Source: Epiperipatus broadwayi (lineage: Eukaryota; Onychophora; Udeonychophora; Euonychophora; Peripatidae). Taken from it: a DNA stretch of 64,000 nucleotides. A program made the position numbers and the translations under genes. How positions within the stretch are numbered: the stretch's first letter is position 1; each line of letters begins with the position of its first letter. Under the pieces are notes generated by a model, which worked only from the letters and a program-made list of their open reading frames with translations, did not search any database and was not told the origin of the DNA. The stretch is from positions 1,366,001 through 1,430,000 of the forward strand of contig JAQFVV010012511.1 in assembly GCA_028023455.1 (NCBI GenBank). Reading direction: 5' to 3'. Positions 11,569 through 22,522 of the stretch are shown piece after piece.

Positions 11569-12072
11569 TTACTTTACAAAATCGGAACATTTCAATACTT
11601 TAAAATAAAAAAAAAATCCAATGAAAACAACATTTCCATCCAATTCAAAAAAACACACCCTCTCCCCAAGCTGTAACCATTTTATAAACTGTGTGAATCC
11701 GGAAGATGTATTTGCTGCGTAAAACATACATGCTGTACTGCGACGCGACATAGCGGCTCTGCAATCTGTAGCACAACAAAAAAGTTGTATTATAGAAAAT
11801 GCAGGTTCAAAGGTTTCGGCCACGGAAACAGCATTTTTATGTGTTTTAGTGTGAAAACAGCGCCATCCATGGGATATAGAGCTACTCGACGACAACCTTT
11901 GCTTCAATAGATTTGTAAGGCAAAATCCATAGTGTGTTGAAGTTAAGGAAGTACCAACATCAGTGATAATTATGTTATAAATGTATCTTTCAAAAACAAC
12001 ACCAGTAGGTACCCAGCTACATTCTCTAATAAGCTTGAATAACTGAAGGCCAGAGATGGCAAAATTGCACAC
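11569..12072 (-). CDS. Unrecognised 167-codon ORF
   Basis: An uninterrupted minus-strand frame of 167 codons in a stretch less AT-rich than its surroundings. The predicted product is cysteine- and serine-rich in the middle (CCATDCRAAMSRRSTACMFY) and hydrophobic near the C-terminus (VVFIGFFFYF). I recognise no domain. No promoter, splice signal or terminal repeat clearly belongs to it. It could be a chance ORF in a decayed element or the remnant of an unannotated mobile element. The telomere-like tract lies 440 bp beyond its 3' end. Codon structure is not convincing enough to call a real gene. Confidence 0.2.
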   Translation of the reverse strand: MCNFAISGLQLFKLIRECSWVPTGVVFERYIYNIIITDVGTSLTSTHYGFCLTNLLKQRLSSSSSISHGWRCFHTKTHKNAVSVAETFEPAFSIIQLFCCATDCRAAMSRRSTACMFYAANTSSGFTQFIKWLQLGERVCFFELDGNVVFIGFFFYFKVLKCSDFVK

Positions 12073-14518
12073 CCAAATATATTTGCTGCTACATGGTCAC
12101 TATTAAAAACCTAAAACAAATTATAACCTCAAAAAACCAAATTACTTTTGCTGTAACAAGAACAATTTTTTTTTTGTTTACATATCTCATTTTCAACAAT
12201 TTTTTAAACACCACATCTGTGTATTGAATAGTCCAAAGGATATATTTATTTCAATCAGAAAGTATTTTAAACTGATGAACTAAACCCTCAGACAATGAAA
12301 ATAGAACATAGGCAAGTACACAGTTTACAAGTTTACATTTATCAGATACCTGCCTAACAATCTATTTGAACTGTAGCAATAATATCTATCTGTTTGGTCC
12401 AAAGCTGTGTAGTTTTCAACAATATAACTTTTTATGAACAATAAAGTTTGATTGGAACACATAAATAAGTAAAAAAAAAGAAGAAATCATTACAAATAAT
12501 AATACATGTATAATTGCTAATGTAAATATTTCTACACTGTAAAATATTTCTATTTAATCTTATCTCCTTTAATTATACTATAATCATCAATGTTAAAAAT
12601 GTACCCAGTAATTAATAAATTGTAAACCTATTTGAACTGCATTAAGTTTTCTAATTGATAACACATTTGTTAGACCTGTCACGCCATTGTAACACTGGCC
12701 AAACCATTGTAAAAATTCATGTAACCTATTTATTGTACAATAAAGTATATTATTGAAACACAAAAATTTATGTTATAAGATGATCATTTGAAATAGGTTT
12801 ATAACAATAACTACAATAATTAAAATCTCAGAACAATAGTATTACTAATCTGTGTATTATACATAAATGCAATGTACACATCTGTCAACATTAAACTGCA
12901 TACATATTTTACTGATATTTATTAATATTAAAAACTATATGATTGACATGTTTTTTAAAATGATTATAATATCATAATTCTTAATTGCCATAATTAGTAT
13001 TTTAAAATTTCCCATTTATTTTAAATATCAAGTAATGTTAAACACCAACAGCTTTTTTTCATTAAATGTTTTAACTTTAAAAACAAACTTAATTTCATTC
13101 TCTAAAAAGCTATGATATCAATGACCTTGAATAACAGCTAGAAAAAATAAATGATTACATTTTTTTGTATGTAGTAATTACGTTAAATCAATCAAATTTT
13201 TTCTCTAAGCTTCTGAAACCATGTAAGACCAGGAAAGATTTGAAGATTAGGAAAAGAACCATGATAAATTTATATCAATGGGGAGTGTGATGAACTTCAA
13301 CATTAAAGTTATCAACTGAAGGAAAAAAACTTGGATTAACTAAATAAAAAGTATTGAGTTTAGCCTATCTCTTTGGTGCTTAAATATCATTTGATCTCCC
13401 ATATAATAAAAATATATTTCTATTTTTTTCTTTATGTATAAAATAAACTTGATAAAAGCACAAGCACATCCATATATATTTGGTTTACCTTAAAATAGAA
13501 ATAACTCATTATATCTTATAGATCAAAGACATAATATCTATTTCAAGATAAAAGTGACATGAGCATATCTGTTTACTTCTATATTTGAATTAGTAAAATT
13601 GTGTGCCTGATATATATTAAACAAAACATCAGTCTTTCCAATTACATTCAGCATCTTTGATATTAGCAGTAATTCCTTCTATAATTATACTCCAGGACTA
13701 GTTACAGTGCAGTTGAGTAATCAATGAACACAAGATGATGAATCCCTAGAATAATTTGTAGATAGTGAGAAATACTTAATTTTTCTACATGCTCACCACC
13801 GATATTTTACCTCTTTATATTACCCAAACTAAAGAAAGACTAAAGATATAAATATGCTAAGGTTTTGAATTCAAGATAACTTGCTTGTATAATTATATAG
13901 CTCTGATACTAAGTCAGAAATTATGTTTTTAGTAATTTCAATTTAACTGTAGACACTTACTGAACCTTTGACAAGGATGTTATTCACAAATATAAAGCAT
14001 CAGCAATTTGACATATAATTGTAAGAAAGTTCTGCAGATTTTATAAAATATTGAGAAACTGTTTTTTTTTTTTATATTTATATAAACAGAGACAATAAGT
14101 ATGCCACCAACAAATTATTCTTTAGCCTCTATACCAATAATTAAATAGTACGATATTAGTTGCCAAAATGTTTACTAATCAACAAATATAGGTCAAATTT
14201 AAAAATGCCGCCCAATAATTACACAATAAAACATAGTATATGAGCAAGGCAAATATATTCGAAAATTACCCAGTCTCAAGTATATTCACACACACACATA
14301 TATATGCACATAATAATACTACCTAATTAAAAATCTGAATTTACAAAAATTAATTTTGTTTAAACTTTTTTCATACAAATGTGTGATCTCAGAATTTTGT
14401 ATGCAATCTTTCTATAAGTGTAAATGCCTCCTTCTCAACCCCCCCCCCGCTACTTACATTCCAAAAATCAAAAATTGGCCTAGAAAATATTACATATGTA
14501 CATTAGGCTTTCAGGCCT
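12073..14518. other. AT-rich spacer, nothing recognised
   Basis: No coding motif or repeat boundary was found over this 2.4-kb stretch. There is a short CA/TA run near 14290-14303 and a C9 run near 14440. Confidence 0.5.
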
Positions 14519-14536
14519 TAGTCATCATCATCATCA

Positions 14537-15874
14537 TCAACCATTATCAATCCACTGCAGGATGAAGGTCTCTCCAAGTTTAATCCATCTTCTCCGATCT
14601 TTAGCTTCTCTTCTCCACAACACCCCTGCACATTTTCTTATTTCTTTCATCCATCTCACATGTGGTCTTTTTCTGGGTCTTTTACAATCTCTTGGAATCC
14701 AGTTTAAAATTTCAATTGTCCATCTATTATCATCTCTTCTAGAAATATGTCCAGCCCAACTCCATTTCAATCTTTTAATTTTTTCAATAAGGTCAGTAAC
14801 ACCTGTTTGTTGTCTTACCCATACATTGCGTTTTCGATCTCTTCTTGTTACTCCCAACATACATCTCTCCATACTCCTTTGAGTGGTCTGAAGTCTCTGT
14901 ATTGCTCTTCCATTAAGTGTCCAAGTCTCAGATCCATAAATAAGAACTGGTAAAACACATTTGTTAAAAACCATCCTTTTCAAACACATAGGCATATTTC
15001 CTTTTAGTATCAAGTTATTTCTACCAAAAGCACTCCAACCAAGTTTAATTCTATGATTAATTTCCTCCATTATGTTTCCATCTGTATTAATAATCTGACC
15101 AAGGTATTTGTAACTGTTAACTTCTTCTAATTCTTCATAATCAGTCTTTATTTTCATATTTTGAGCAAATCGATTAAACATTACTTTCGTCTTTTTAACA
15201 TTTATCTTTAGTCCTACTTTTCTACTTTCATCTGCTAACTCCTGCAATATTTCCTGCAGCTCTGAAGCATTATTTGCAAAAACAACTACATCATCTGCGA
15301 AATCTAAATGACTTAAATACTCTCCATTTACTTTCACTCCTTTAGTTTCCCATTTTAATCCATAAAATACTTCTTGCAGCACTGCTGTAAAGAGTTTTGG
15401 AGATATGGAGTCACCTTGTCTTACACCTTTCTCAATGTTGATTTTTCCAGTATCATTATGTAATCTAATTGATGCTGTTGCATTTTTATAAATATTCTTT
15501 AAAATATGACAATATCCTGGATCTATACCTTGATGATCCAATGCTTTAATCACTGAAGAAATGTGTATAGAATCGAATGCCTTTTCATAATCTACAAATC
15601 CAAAACATAATGACAACTCATATTCGTTTGTCCTTTCTATGATTTCTCTCAATATCTGGATATGATCTATTGTACTAAAACCACTTTTAAATCCAGCTTG
15701 TTCTCTTGCTTGGTGGAAATCCAAAGTTCTCTGTAGACGAGTTGTAATTATCTTGGTAAAATTTTTATATAAAACTGATAAAAGGCTGATAGGTCTGTAA
15801 TTTCTAATATCTTCTTTATCACCTTTTTTAAATATTAATATTATTACTGCATTCTTCCGGTACATCTTTATCAT
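14537..15874 (-). CDS. RTE LINE protein, C-terminal part: reverse transcriptase
   Basis: 445 codons on the minus strand, downstream part of the same element. RT motifs run in order: RT1 FKKGDKEDIRNYRPISLL near residue 15, RT2 EQAGFKSGFSTIDHI, RT3 with catalytic Asp FVDYEKAFDSI, RT4 GVRQGDSISPKLFTAVLQ, RT5 catalytic HLDFADDVVVFA, RT6 GLKINVKKTKVM and RT7 YKYLGQIIN. A thumb and basic C-terminal region follow, with SETWTL, RCMLGVTRRDR and WAGHISRRDD, a pattern shared by RTE-type elements. All three palm Asp residues are present. The apparent Met start lies upstream of RT1 and is not a natural start, because the protein should continue from the endonuclease ORF. The element is probably recent but immobile unless complemented. 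Confidence 0.93.
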   Translation of the reverse strand: MIKMYRKNAVIILIFKKGDKEDIRNYRPISLLSVLYKNFTKIITTRLQRTLDFHQAREQAGFKSGFSTIDHIQILREIIERTNEYELSLCFGFVDYEKAFDSIHISSVIKALDHQGIDPGYCHILKNIYKNATASIRLHNDTGKINIEKGVRQGDSISPKLFTAVLQEVFYGLKWETKGVKVNGEYLSHLDFADDVVVFANNASELQEILQELADESRKVGLKINVKKTKVMFNRFAQNMKIKTDYEELEEVNSYKYLGQIINTDGNIMEEINHRIKLGWSAFGRNNLILKGNMPMCLKRMVFNKCVLPVLIYGSETWTLNGRAIQRLQTTQRSMERCMLGVTRRDRKRNVWVRQQTGVTDLIEKIKRLKWSWAGHISRRDDNRWTIEILNWIPRDCKRPRKRPHVRWMKEIRKCAGVLWRREAKDRRRWIKLGETFILQWIDNG

Positions 15875-17360
15875 TTAGACATTTGGTATATAACTTTGCT
15901 AAAATTGTTTCTATTTCTTCACCTGCTTCTTTTAATATATCAATTATAATTCCATCATTTCCTGGAGCCTTTCCTTTCTTCATACACTTAATTGCATGTC
16001 TCACTTCTTCATTTAAAATTCTGGGCAATTCGGAAGATGTAATAGATATAGGAGGTACTTGTTCTTTATTACTATATAATTCTTGATAAAAATCTTCTAC
16101 CAATTTCATGATGTCATCTCTCTTTTTAGTAATAATTCCATCTTTTTTTCTTATTGCAGATATAAATTTCCTACCAATACCAAAATGTTGTTTAACATTT
16201 TTGAGACTTTTATTTTCTTCTACAGCTTTCCTTGCTATTTCACAGTTATACTTTCTTATATCATTTTCAACTCTTTTCCGTACTATTTTACAAAATTCGA
16301 GATATTCAATTCTTTTTAATACATCATTTTTGTATATTTTCATATTCCTTCTTTTCTTCATAAATTCTCTAGTCTCAGTAGAAATTTTATTAGTCAATTG
16401 CTGCTTTTTTCTACCAGCTATGTTTGTTGCAGTTTTTAAAAGAGTATCAGTTATTTTCATATTAATTTCATTCAAATCTGAATCATGTTCAAAATCTCCT
16501 AACACTTGAAACCTATTTGTAAGTTCTAATTTAAATTCATTAGAATGTTTCTGAAGATTAGGAATATCAACTGTAAATATTGTTTTTCTTAATAATTTTT
16601 GTCTCTCTAGTTTTACATTAACACGTAACTTACACCTTACTAATTGATGATCACTTCCTGTTTTAAATTTATTAAGAACATTACAATCTTGAAATATGTA
16701 TTTTCTGCTAGTCAAATTATAATCCAATTTTGCTGTACCTTCATTTGGATGCTTCCATGCCCATATCCTTTTAACATTTTTCTCAAAAAACGAATTCATA
16801 ATATAAAGTTTTTCTTTTTCTGCAAACTCCACAAGTCTATGTCCTCTCTCATTTCTATTACCATAATCAAAATTACCTATAGCAATTTCATCTTTCATTT
16901 GTCTACCAATTCTAGCATTAAAATCTCCCATAACAATTTTAAAATGTTGTTTACTCTGATCAAAAGCCTTTTGTACATCCATATAAAAATCTTCTACTAC
17001 TTCATCACTATGAGAACTTGTTGGGGCATAAACCTGAATTATCTGCATTTGGTATCTGCTATTAAGTTGTATAACTAATCTTGCCACTCTGTCCGATACA
17101 CCATCAATCTCCACAATATTGTTCTTCCACTTTTTATTTATAATGAATCCTACTCCACTTGTATTTCCAATATGTGTGCCTTTATAATAGAGTATATGTT
17201 CACGTTTTAAATCAATTGTTTCTTCTCCTTTTCTTCTAACTTCACAAAGTCCAATAATGTCCCATTTAATATAAGACAGTTCTTCTGCTAATTCTTGCAA
17301 TCTTCCTTCACTTGAAAGTGATCTGCAGTTGTAAGTACCTAAATAAAAAGTCATCATCAA
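15828..17360 (-). CDS. RTE LINE protein, N-terminal part: AP-like endonuclease and RT start
   Basis: 510 codons on the minus strand. The exonuclease-endonuclease-phosphatase domain spans about residues 1-240. Visible catalytic motifs are YNCRSL (Asn), GLCEVRR (Glu), QVYAPTS, MGDFNARIG (Asp and Asn), LDYNLTS and SDHQLV (terminal Asp-His pair). This enzyme nicks target DNA for target-primed reverse transcription. A basic linker with coiled character follows (residues about 260-430), then the RT0 motif GKAPGNDGI near residue 475. The frame ends at 15828 in an out-of-frame tail. The following RT ORF overlaps by 47 bp in another frame, so a small indel near 15855 has split what should be one protein. 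The start ATG is one of three tandem Met codons. The first was taken. Confidence 0.9.
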   Translation of the reverse strand: MMMTFYLGTYNCRSLSSEGRLQELAEELSYIKWDIIGLCEVRRKGEETIDLKREHILYYKGTHIGNTSGVGFIINKKWKNNIVEIDGVSDRVARLVIQLNSRYQMQIIQVYAPTSSHSDEVVEDFYMDVQKAFDQSKQHFKIVMGDFNARIGRQMKDEIAIGNFDYGNRNERGHRLVEFAEKEKLYIMNSFFEKNVKRIWAWKHPNEGTAKLDYNLTSRKYIFQDCNVLNKFKTGSDHQLVRCKLRVNVKLERQKLLRKTIFTVDIPNLQKHSNEFKLELTNRFQVLGDFEHDSDLNEINMKITDTLLKTATNIAGRKKQQLTNKISTETREFMKKRRNMKIYKNDVLKRIEYLEFCKIVRKRVENDIRKYNCEIARKAVEENKSLKNVKQHFGIGRKFISAIRKKDGIITKKRDDIMKLVEDFYQELYSNKEQVPPISITSSELPRILNEEVRHAIKCMKKGKAPGNDGIIIDILKEAGEEIETILAKLYTKCLNDKDVPEECSNNINI

Positions 17361-17400
17361 ATGGCAGCCTGGGTCCGCAATCAGGAGATTCTTAGCACCC

Positions 17401-18775
17401 TCCCATTTGTATTATTGCTGATTGGATATTGCACATTGCTGTACATGTTTTCATTATGAAATAAATAATGTTAATTTAATAAAATCTTTTTCCATTCTGT
17501 TTCATTAATACATAGAAAATAAATTTCTATGTTCAGAGTCAATTAAATCTTATATACGAGAGTGACCATAGTAAACATTTTTTTAAAAAAAACAGATTTT
17601 GTAAATTAACCTTTCGATTTAGCAGGACGTTAGAATTTTGACTTTTGACCAATTTGCCTCTGGTGAATTTTTTTGTAATTTATTATATGTTAAAATGCAT
17701 GTAAAATGGTATATTTTATTATAATAAATTTTCGCTGAAAAATTTGCGCTAGAAGGTGGGAAATTCAAAATTTCTGTGCTTACAATAGTCATAAGCCCCA
17801 CCCTGACATGTTTAGCCATTGTCTGTTGCCAAGGCTGTAAAATTTTTGGTGTTTTATGACATTGTTTAAAATAAATAGTTCCAATGATCAAAAATGTGTT
17901 TATTTGTGAATTTATTACGGTTTTAGATTAAAAAAAAAAAAATTTACACTATATTTATTAGATATCAAGAAATATAAATTATTAATAACTTATTTTGACT
18001 TGAAACACTTTATTTTTAAAAATATAATGTTTTATTAGCAGCAACGGTAAGTCTGGCCTGAAGCAATTTACAAGTTTAGTTTCTACGTAAGCAATCTTTT
18101 TATATTTACAAGTATGAAAATATCACAATTTTGCAATAAATATTCAAAAATTTTAAACTTTTAAAGAATAATTTATTAGGTATAAGATAAATAAATAAAT
18201 ATTTGTTTGGATGTTTAAAAATAATAAGAATTAAGAAATATTTTGTTGATTCTATAAACTGAAAATAATCTTTCTAGAAACGATGACATGTAAACTCTTT
18301 GTTTTGAGTATGATCTCATTTTTTTAATATTTCCAGAAACAAAATATGAACATTTAAAATTTATTTTGGTAGTAAACAAAAATATCTATCAAATGAAGTC
18401 AAATTTATTATTTTCTGATAGATAATCATTTTATCAAATATTTTATGTTGATGTATGAGACAAAGAAAAACATCAGAAAATGCTGAAATGCAAGAAAGTT
18501 CTAAGAATGCTTTTATATGTCTGTATTATTTTGAATATAAGCCATACTTTTTTTTCAAATTTTTGATTCTTCAAAGAGGGGTACAGATTAAATATTGAAG
18601 CAAAAAATTTAACATCTTATTTCTGTGAATCTTTGCTTTACACTATACATGCACATAGTATTATGATTGTTTTCTATATGGAATAGCATGTTAAATCTTT
18701 TTAATCAATATTTTTTGGATTGATTTCTTAAACAGCTTTAATTTTCTCCAATTGTTACTTTAATGTTATTTTGCC
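17401..18775. other. AT-rich spacer, nothing recognised
   Basis: An open minus-strand frame of 90 codons at 17619-17891 has no recognisable motif and is probably chance. Nothing else was seen. Confidence 0.45.
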
Positions 18776-19540
18776 AATTTTACTGGTATTTGATCAAGAA
18801 AAGTTTACCAATAACCTTTGGAATATTTTTACAATTAACAAATCAATGTAACAATAAGATAAGAGGCTGCATTACAAGATTCCTACACAAGAGAATATCT
18901 GTCAAAATTTTGACAATTCCAATATGTTTGTTTTGAATTTTTAAAGTGAAAATGAATGTTTTAGATCTTTTAATGTTATTTTGCCAATGTTAACAATTCT
19001 GATATTTTCATTTTAATTTCTAAAGTAAAAACATATTTTAGAATCTTTTAACACTATTTTGCTGATTTTACCAGTATTTTATTGAGAAAAGTTTACCGAA
19101 TAGTCTCTAGAATATTTTTACAACTAACAAATCAATATAATAATAAGATGAAAATCTGCCTTCCAAGATGCTGATTGGTTGATTGTTGCTCTCTATATAA
19201 GAGAGCACATGACAAAATTTTGACAGTTCTGATGTTTTTATTTTGATTTTTAAAGTAAAAACATGTTTTAGAATCTTTTAATGCTTTTTTACTCGTATTT
19301 TATTGAGAAAAGTTTACCAAATTACTTTTAGAATATTTTTACAACTAACAAGTCAATATAACAATAAGATAAGAGTCTGTCTTCTAAGGTTATGATTGTT
19401 TGGTTATTGTTCTCTACATAAGAAAGTGCCTGTGAAAGTTTTGAAAATTCCGATGTTTTCATTTTGATTTTTAAAGTGAATATGAATGTTTTAGAATCTT
19501 TTAATGTTATTTTTCCAATGGTGACAATTCCAATGTTTCT
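18776..19540. repeat. Degenerate tandem repeat, three copies
   Basis: A unit containing aagtttacc, agaatatttttacaa, aacaataagataag and ttttgacaattc-like words occurs three times. The aagtttacc word is at 18801, 19089 and 19310, giving spacings of 288 and 221 bp. Copies are diverged and differ by indels. No coding potential. Confidence 0.75.
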
Positions 19541-19671
19541 CTTTTACACATTTTAAATTTTTTTCAGAAAATTTTGTAAAAATATAAATTATTAGAAGAA
19601 TAATTCAGATTTTAATAAAAAAAATGTATTTTTACATGGAAGCAAATTGACAAATAAATTATAAAATTCAG

Positions 19672-19835
19672 GTGCAATTTAAATGGCCTGAAGATGATGC
19701 ACCTGATGGAATAGTGAAGACAAGAATTAAAAATTCTAAAAGTGAAGATGTAGAAAGTGAAAGTACTATATATCTGAAGATTTGCAATAAATTAGATGAA
19801 TTTATTGTATTTATATTGGTTTCTTATTTAAGAGT
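19672..19835 (+). CDS. Candidate internal exon or exon remnant (unknown gene)
   Basis: Follows an AT-rich stretch ending in an AG acceptor (ttcag at 19667-19671). It opens a frame rich in charged residues (VQFKWPEDDAPDGIVKTRI, then SKSEDVESES), unlike the low-complexity frames around it. The frame stays open to 20016, but after about residue 45 it becomes hydrophobic and then enters a repeat-like segment (19845-19965). The real coding part, if any, is the first 130-165 bp. No strong donor site is visible and I do not recognise the protein. Confidence 0.25.
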
Positions 19836-19844
19836 ATACATGCA

Positions 19845-19965
19845 GCTTAAAGTCAGGGTTAATTCCCCCCACCCCAATTTTTCAGGCTTAAAATCCTACT
19901 GCAATTTAAATTTGGGGGCAGCTTATATTCAAAGTAATACAGTAACTAAAAAACCAAAAGCAACT
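19845..19965. repeat. MITE-like dispersed repeat (putative)
   Basis: Contains a C-rich tract and a gggggcagcttatattcaaag...tacagta arrangement, resembling the ends of non-autonomous DNA transposons in many animal genomes. Recognition is by style only. No flanking duplication was identified. Confidence 0.25.
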
Positions 19966-20138
19966 ACTAGTTACTATTTTGCTATTTTTTTTTCATTCAC
20001 ACACACAACAAAATGATTGTAGCAATAAGATTAAAAAAAACAACCTATAAATATAAAAATTTTAATTTACAATAATTAAATATAAATATATCAAATTTAT
20101 TAAGCGCAAACAGATAACATTATAATAATGTGAAAGCT

Positions 20139-20334
20139 AAAACCTTCAACAGATACGCTTTAAACATGCTTATGTGATAACCAATCAGATGCAATAATGA
20201 CAGCACATGGACCCCTCAATTCTTTTTCTTATAGTTCTGAATTGTGTTTGAGAATTGAGGAGTCTATGTGATGTCATTATTGCATCTGATTGGCTGTCAC
20301 ATTAGCATGTTTAAAGTGTATCTGTTGAAGGTTT
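20139..20334. mobile_element. Foldback MITE, Tc1/mariner-like
   Basis: Two arms of about 85 bp (20139-20222 and 20250-20334) are inverted complements, starting AAACCTTCAACAGATAC, around a short unpaired centre. TA lies immediately outside both ends, as for Tc1/mariner insertions. No transposase is present. The RNA or single strand would form a long hairpin. Confidence 0.75.
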
Positions 20335-20353
20335 TAATAATTAAATATGTAAA

Positions 20354-20496
20354 TTAATACACTGTACAGAATTACACACATCTGCACATATATAATGTAA
20401 TATATAAGGGATTGGAACTCAAGTGGGTCAGCAATATGAGATGGCATGGAGAGTTGAGGGTCATGTGAAAATCTGAGTTCGAATCCCTTATATATT
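20354..20496 (+). mobile_element. Small tRNA-like SINE with 17-bp target duplication
   Basis: A 143-bp insertion between perfect copies of ataattaaatatgtaaa (20337-20353 and 20497-20513). Its right half has a B-box-like GAGTTCGAATCCC. A tatgagatggcatggagag stretch matches the tRNA-like tail of family F ribozyme elements (48.4 and 54.7 kb). A 22-bp inverted repeat (starting at 20403 and ending at 20493) makes it a head-to-head foldback too. Confidence 0.75.
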
Positions 20497-20513
20497 ATAA
20501 TTAAATATGTAAA

Positions 20514-21890
20514 ACAATAAGCATATTTTTGAATTATTTGAAACAAATTCTTTGCAGTATTAAATTTATTAAGATTATACTAAGTAATGGCACTAACCAT
20601 AGCTTATTCCCTGCTCTTAATATTGTGTGCTAAAATCTAAATGCTTAAACTTAACTTCTAACAAAAGTTCAAACATACACAGTAAAAAGAAATAGTCTAA
20701 TAACATTTTGTAGGGGGAAATGTTCTGCAGCACCTTCCCTTTCACCCTCATGAATGAATATCAAAAGAGAAAATATTATTCACCAGCTTTTCCAATTGCT
20801 GGTTAATTAATATCTATTTAAGAATATCTAAATGTCTATTTTTCAACTAATATTGAATAGCTAGCTATCCAAAAAAAAAAAAATCTAAAGTCTTGGAACC
20901 TGAAAAAAACAAAAAATCAATTATTATCCATTTGGGCTTTGAAATTCTCATACATTTTTCCTTCAGAAATTATGGCTCATTAGCTACTATAACTTGTGTT
21001 ATAAGAATAGTATTTTCAGTATTGATAAACTGCCGTACTGTATGAATTTTATCAACATTTAAAAATAAAGATGTACCATCATTGATAATATAAAAACATA
21101 TTATTTCAAATTTTTTTGATATTGTTTCAGCAACATTTTACGCTAAATGTAAATCTTTGCAGCAGTTTTATTGATATAAACTCAGAAATAAAAATGCTTA
21201 AATATTATACCCCTGATAGGGCATTTTAGACCACCTACATGAGCAGAACCATAAATAAAATGCATATTAAATTATTAATAAATATTTTATTTAAACATAA
21301 ATTTTATACAATTCTATATACATTTAAAATGTGAAAATATAGTGCTTATGATTTTTTTCTTTTTTTCTCTCACTATGGTGAAAGTGATTTTTGTGCTTTA
21401 AATTCAATTTATTCAGAAGCTTCTAAAAATTTATTATTAATACTAATTAAATATTGATATTTAAATATTCATTATTTTAATTACTAATATCAACAATAAT
21501 ATTAGCCTTATGGTTGTGCATTATTATCATTAGCTTCCTGAGCCACTTTTCCTTCAGTTAATACCACTAACGTGTTATAAAAAATGCTTTCTAATAGGAA
21601 AAAATAAAAGTAGCCATATAAGTTAATCGGTTATAAGCGTTTGTACATAATTATAAAAAAAAGTTATTGCATATAATATAAATTATTAAATATTTTACTG
21701 TCAAAAATAAATAAATAAAGATATCTAGCTTCCTATGTCCTATCTTTTCTCTACATACATCAAAGATACCCAACATTGCTAATTTCTTTTAGTAGCTCAG
21801 CTAAAAAGAAATATGGCAATGGGAAATGATAGAAATTTTATAGTGTATTTGAATTTTCAGCTAACGAAGTGCCTTGATTCTATTTCTTAC
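20514..21890. other. AT-rich spacer, nothing recognised
   Basis: No motifs or repeat ends were seen in this 1.4-kb stretch. Confidence 0.5.
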
Positions 21891-22030
21891 ATATATATAT
21901 ATATGAAAAACAAAAAACAAGTTAAAAACTTGCTAACACTTGTATTTATGTCAACAGATGGCATTCTACCAAAAACACCGTCAAGCGTATGTTTACATAA
22001 ATGTCAGAGCAAGCATTCACTATCTCTAAC

Positions 22031-22095
22031 TTTAATTCCACTTTCAGATCATGATTTCAAGCTATTTTCTATCATCAGTGAAAGACAGGAATAAG
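22031..22095 (-). ncRNA. Hammerhead ribozyme motif (family E, inverted unit)
   Basis: Complement of the family E ribozyme. TCATCAG at 22072-22078 reads CTGATGA on the minus strand and the GAAA and stem III word ATCATGAT are conserved. One base of stem II is changed (tagaaaatagctt), weakening that helix. Confidence 0.65.
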
Positions 22096-22456
22096 AAACT
22101 AGATCTAAACACAAACTCTGAGCATTTATGAAACAGTTTCTATTCAGCTTGCAAGCATGAATCTTTTAGACACGTAATGTCTTCAAACTCAGCATAGCAA
22201 GCCAGATAGCTATATGGGTCTGATATCAGTTCAGCATCACCACATAGTAGAAGCCTCTGCAATATATATCATAAGGTCAATGATATATATTGCAGAGGCT
22301 TCTACTATATGGTGATGCTGAACTGATATCAGACCCATATAGCTATCTGGCTTGCTATGCTGAGTTTGAAGACATTACGTGTCTAAAAGATTCACACTTG
22401 CAAGCTGACTAGAAACTGTTTCATAAATGCTCAGAGTTTGCGTTTAGATCCAGTTT

Positions 22457-22522
22457 CTTATTCGTGTCTTTCACTGATGATAGCAAATAGCTTGAAATCA
22501 TGATCTGAAAGTGGAATTAAAG
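22457..22522 (+). ncRNA. Hammerhead ribozyme motif (family E, unit 2)
   Basis: Core CTGATGA at 22474-22480 and GAAA at 22494-22497. Stem III is the self-complementary ATCATGAT followed by C17. Stem I has CTTTCA upstream paired perfectly with TGAAAG downstream, then a distal helix after a small internal loop. Stem II is AGC/GCT with loop AAATA and a U·U at 10.1/11.1. Confidence 0.78.

Larger units (their letters stand above)
14519..17400 (-). mobile_element. RTE-clade LINE, near full length (copy 1)
   Basis: Minus-strand element with a short 5' UTR (about 17361-17400), an endonuclease-reverse transcriptase coding region, almost no 3' UTR and a (GATGAT)n-like 3' tail at 14519-14540. This organisation is that of RTE elements. 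The 5' boundary is inferred from the third copy, which shares the leader up to the caaatggcagcct stretch and beyond. It is the best-preserved element in the window, with a single reading-frame break. Confidence 0.92.

Noticed and set aside
14747-17078. Several plus-strand open frames of 67-144 codons
   Set aside because: They lie antisense to the well-supported RTE LINE genes and have no motifs of their own.
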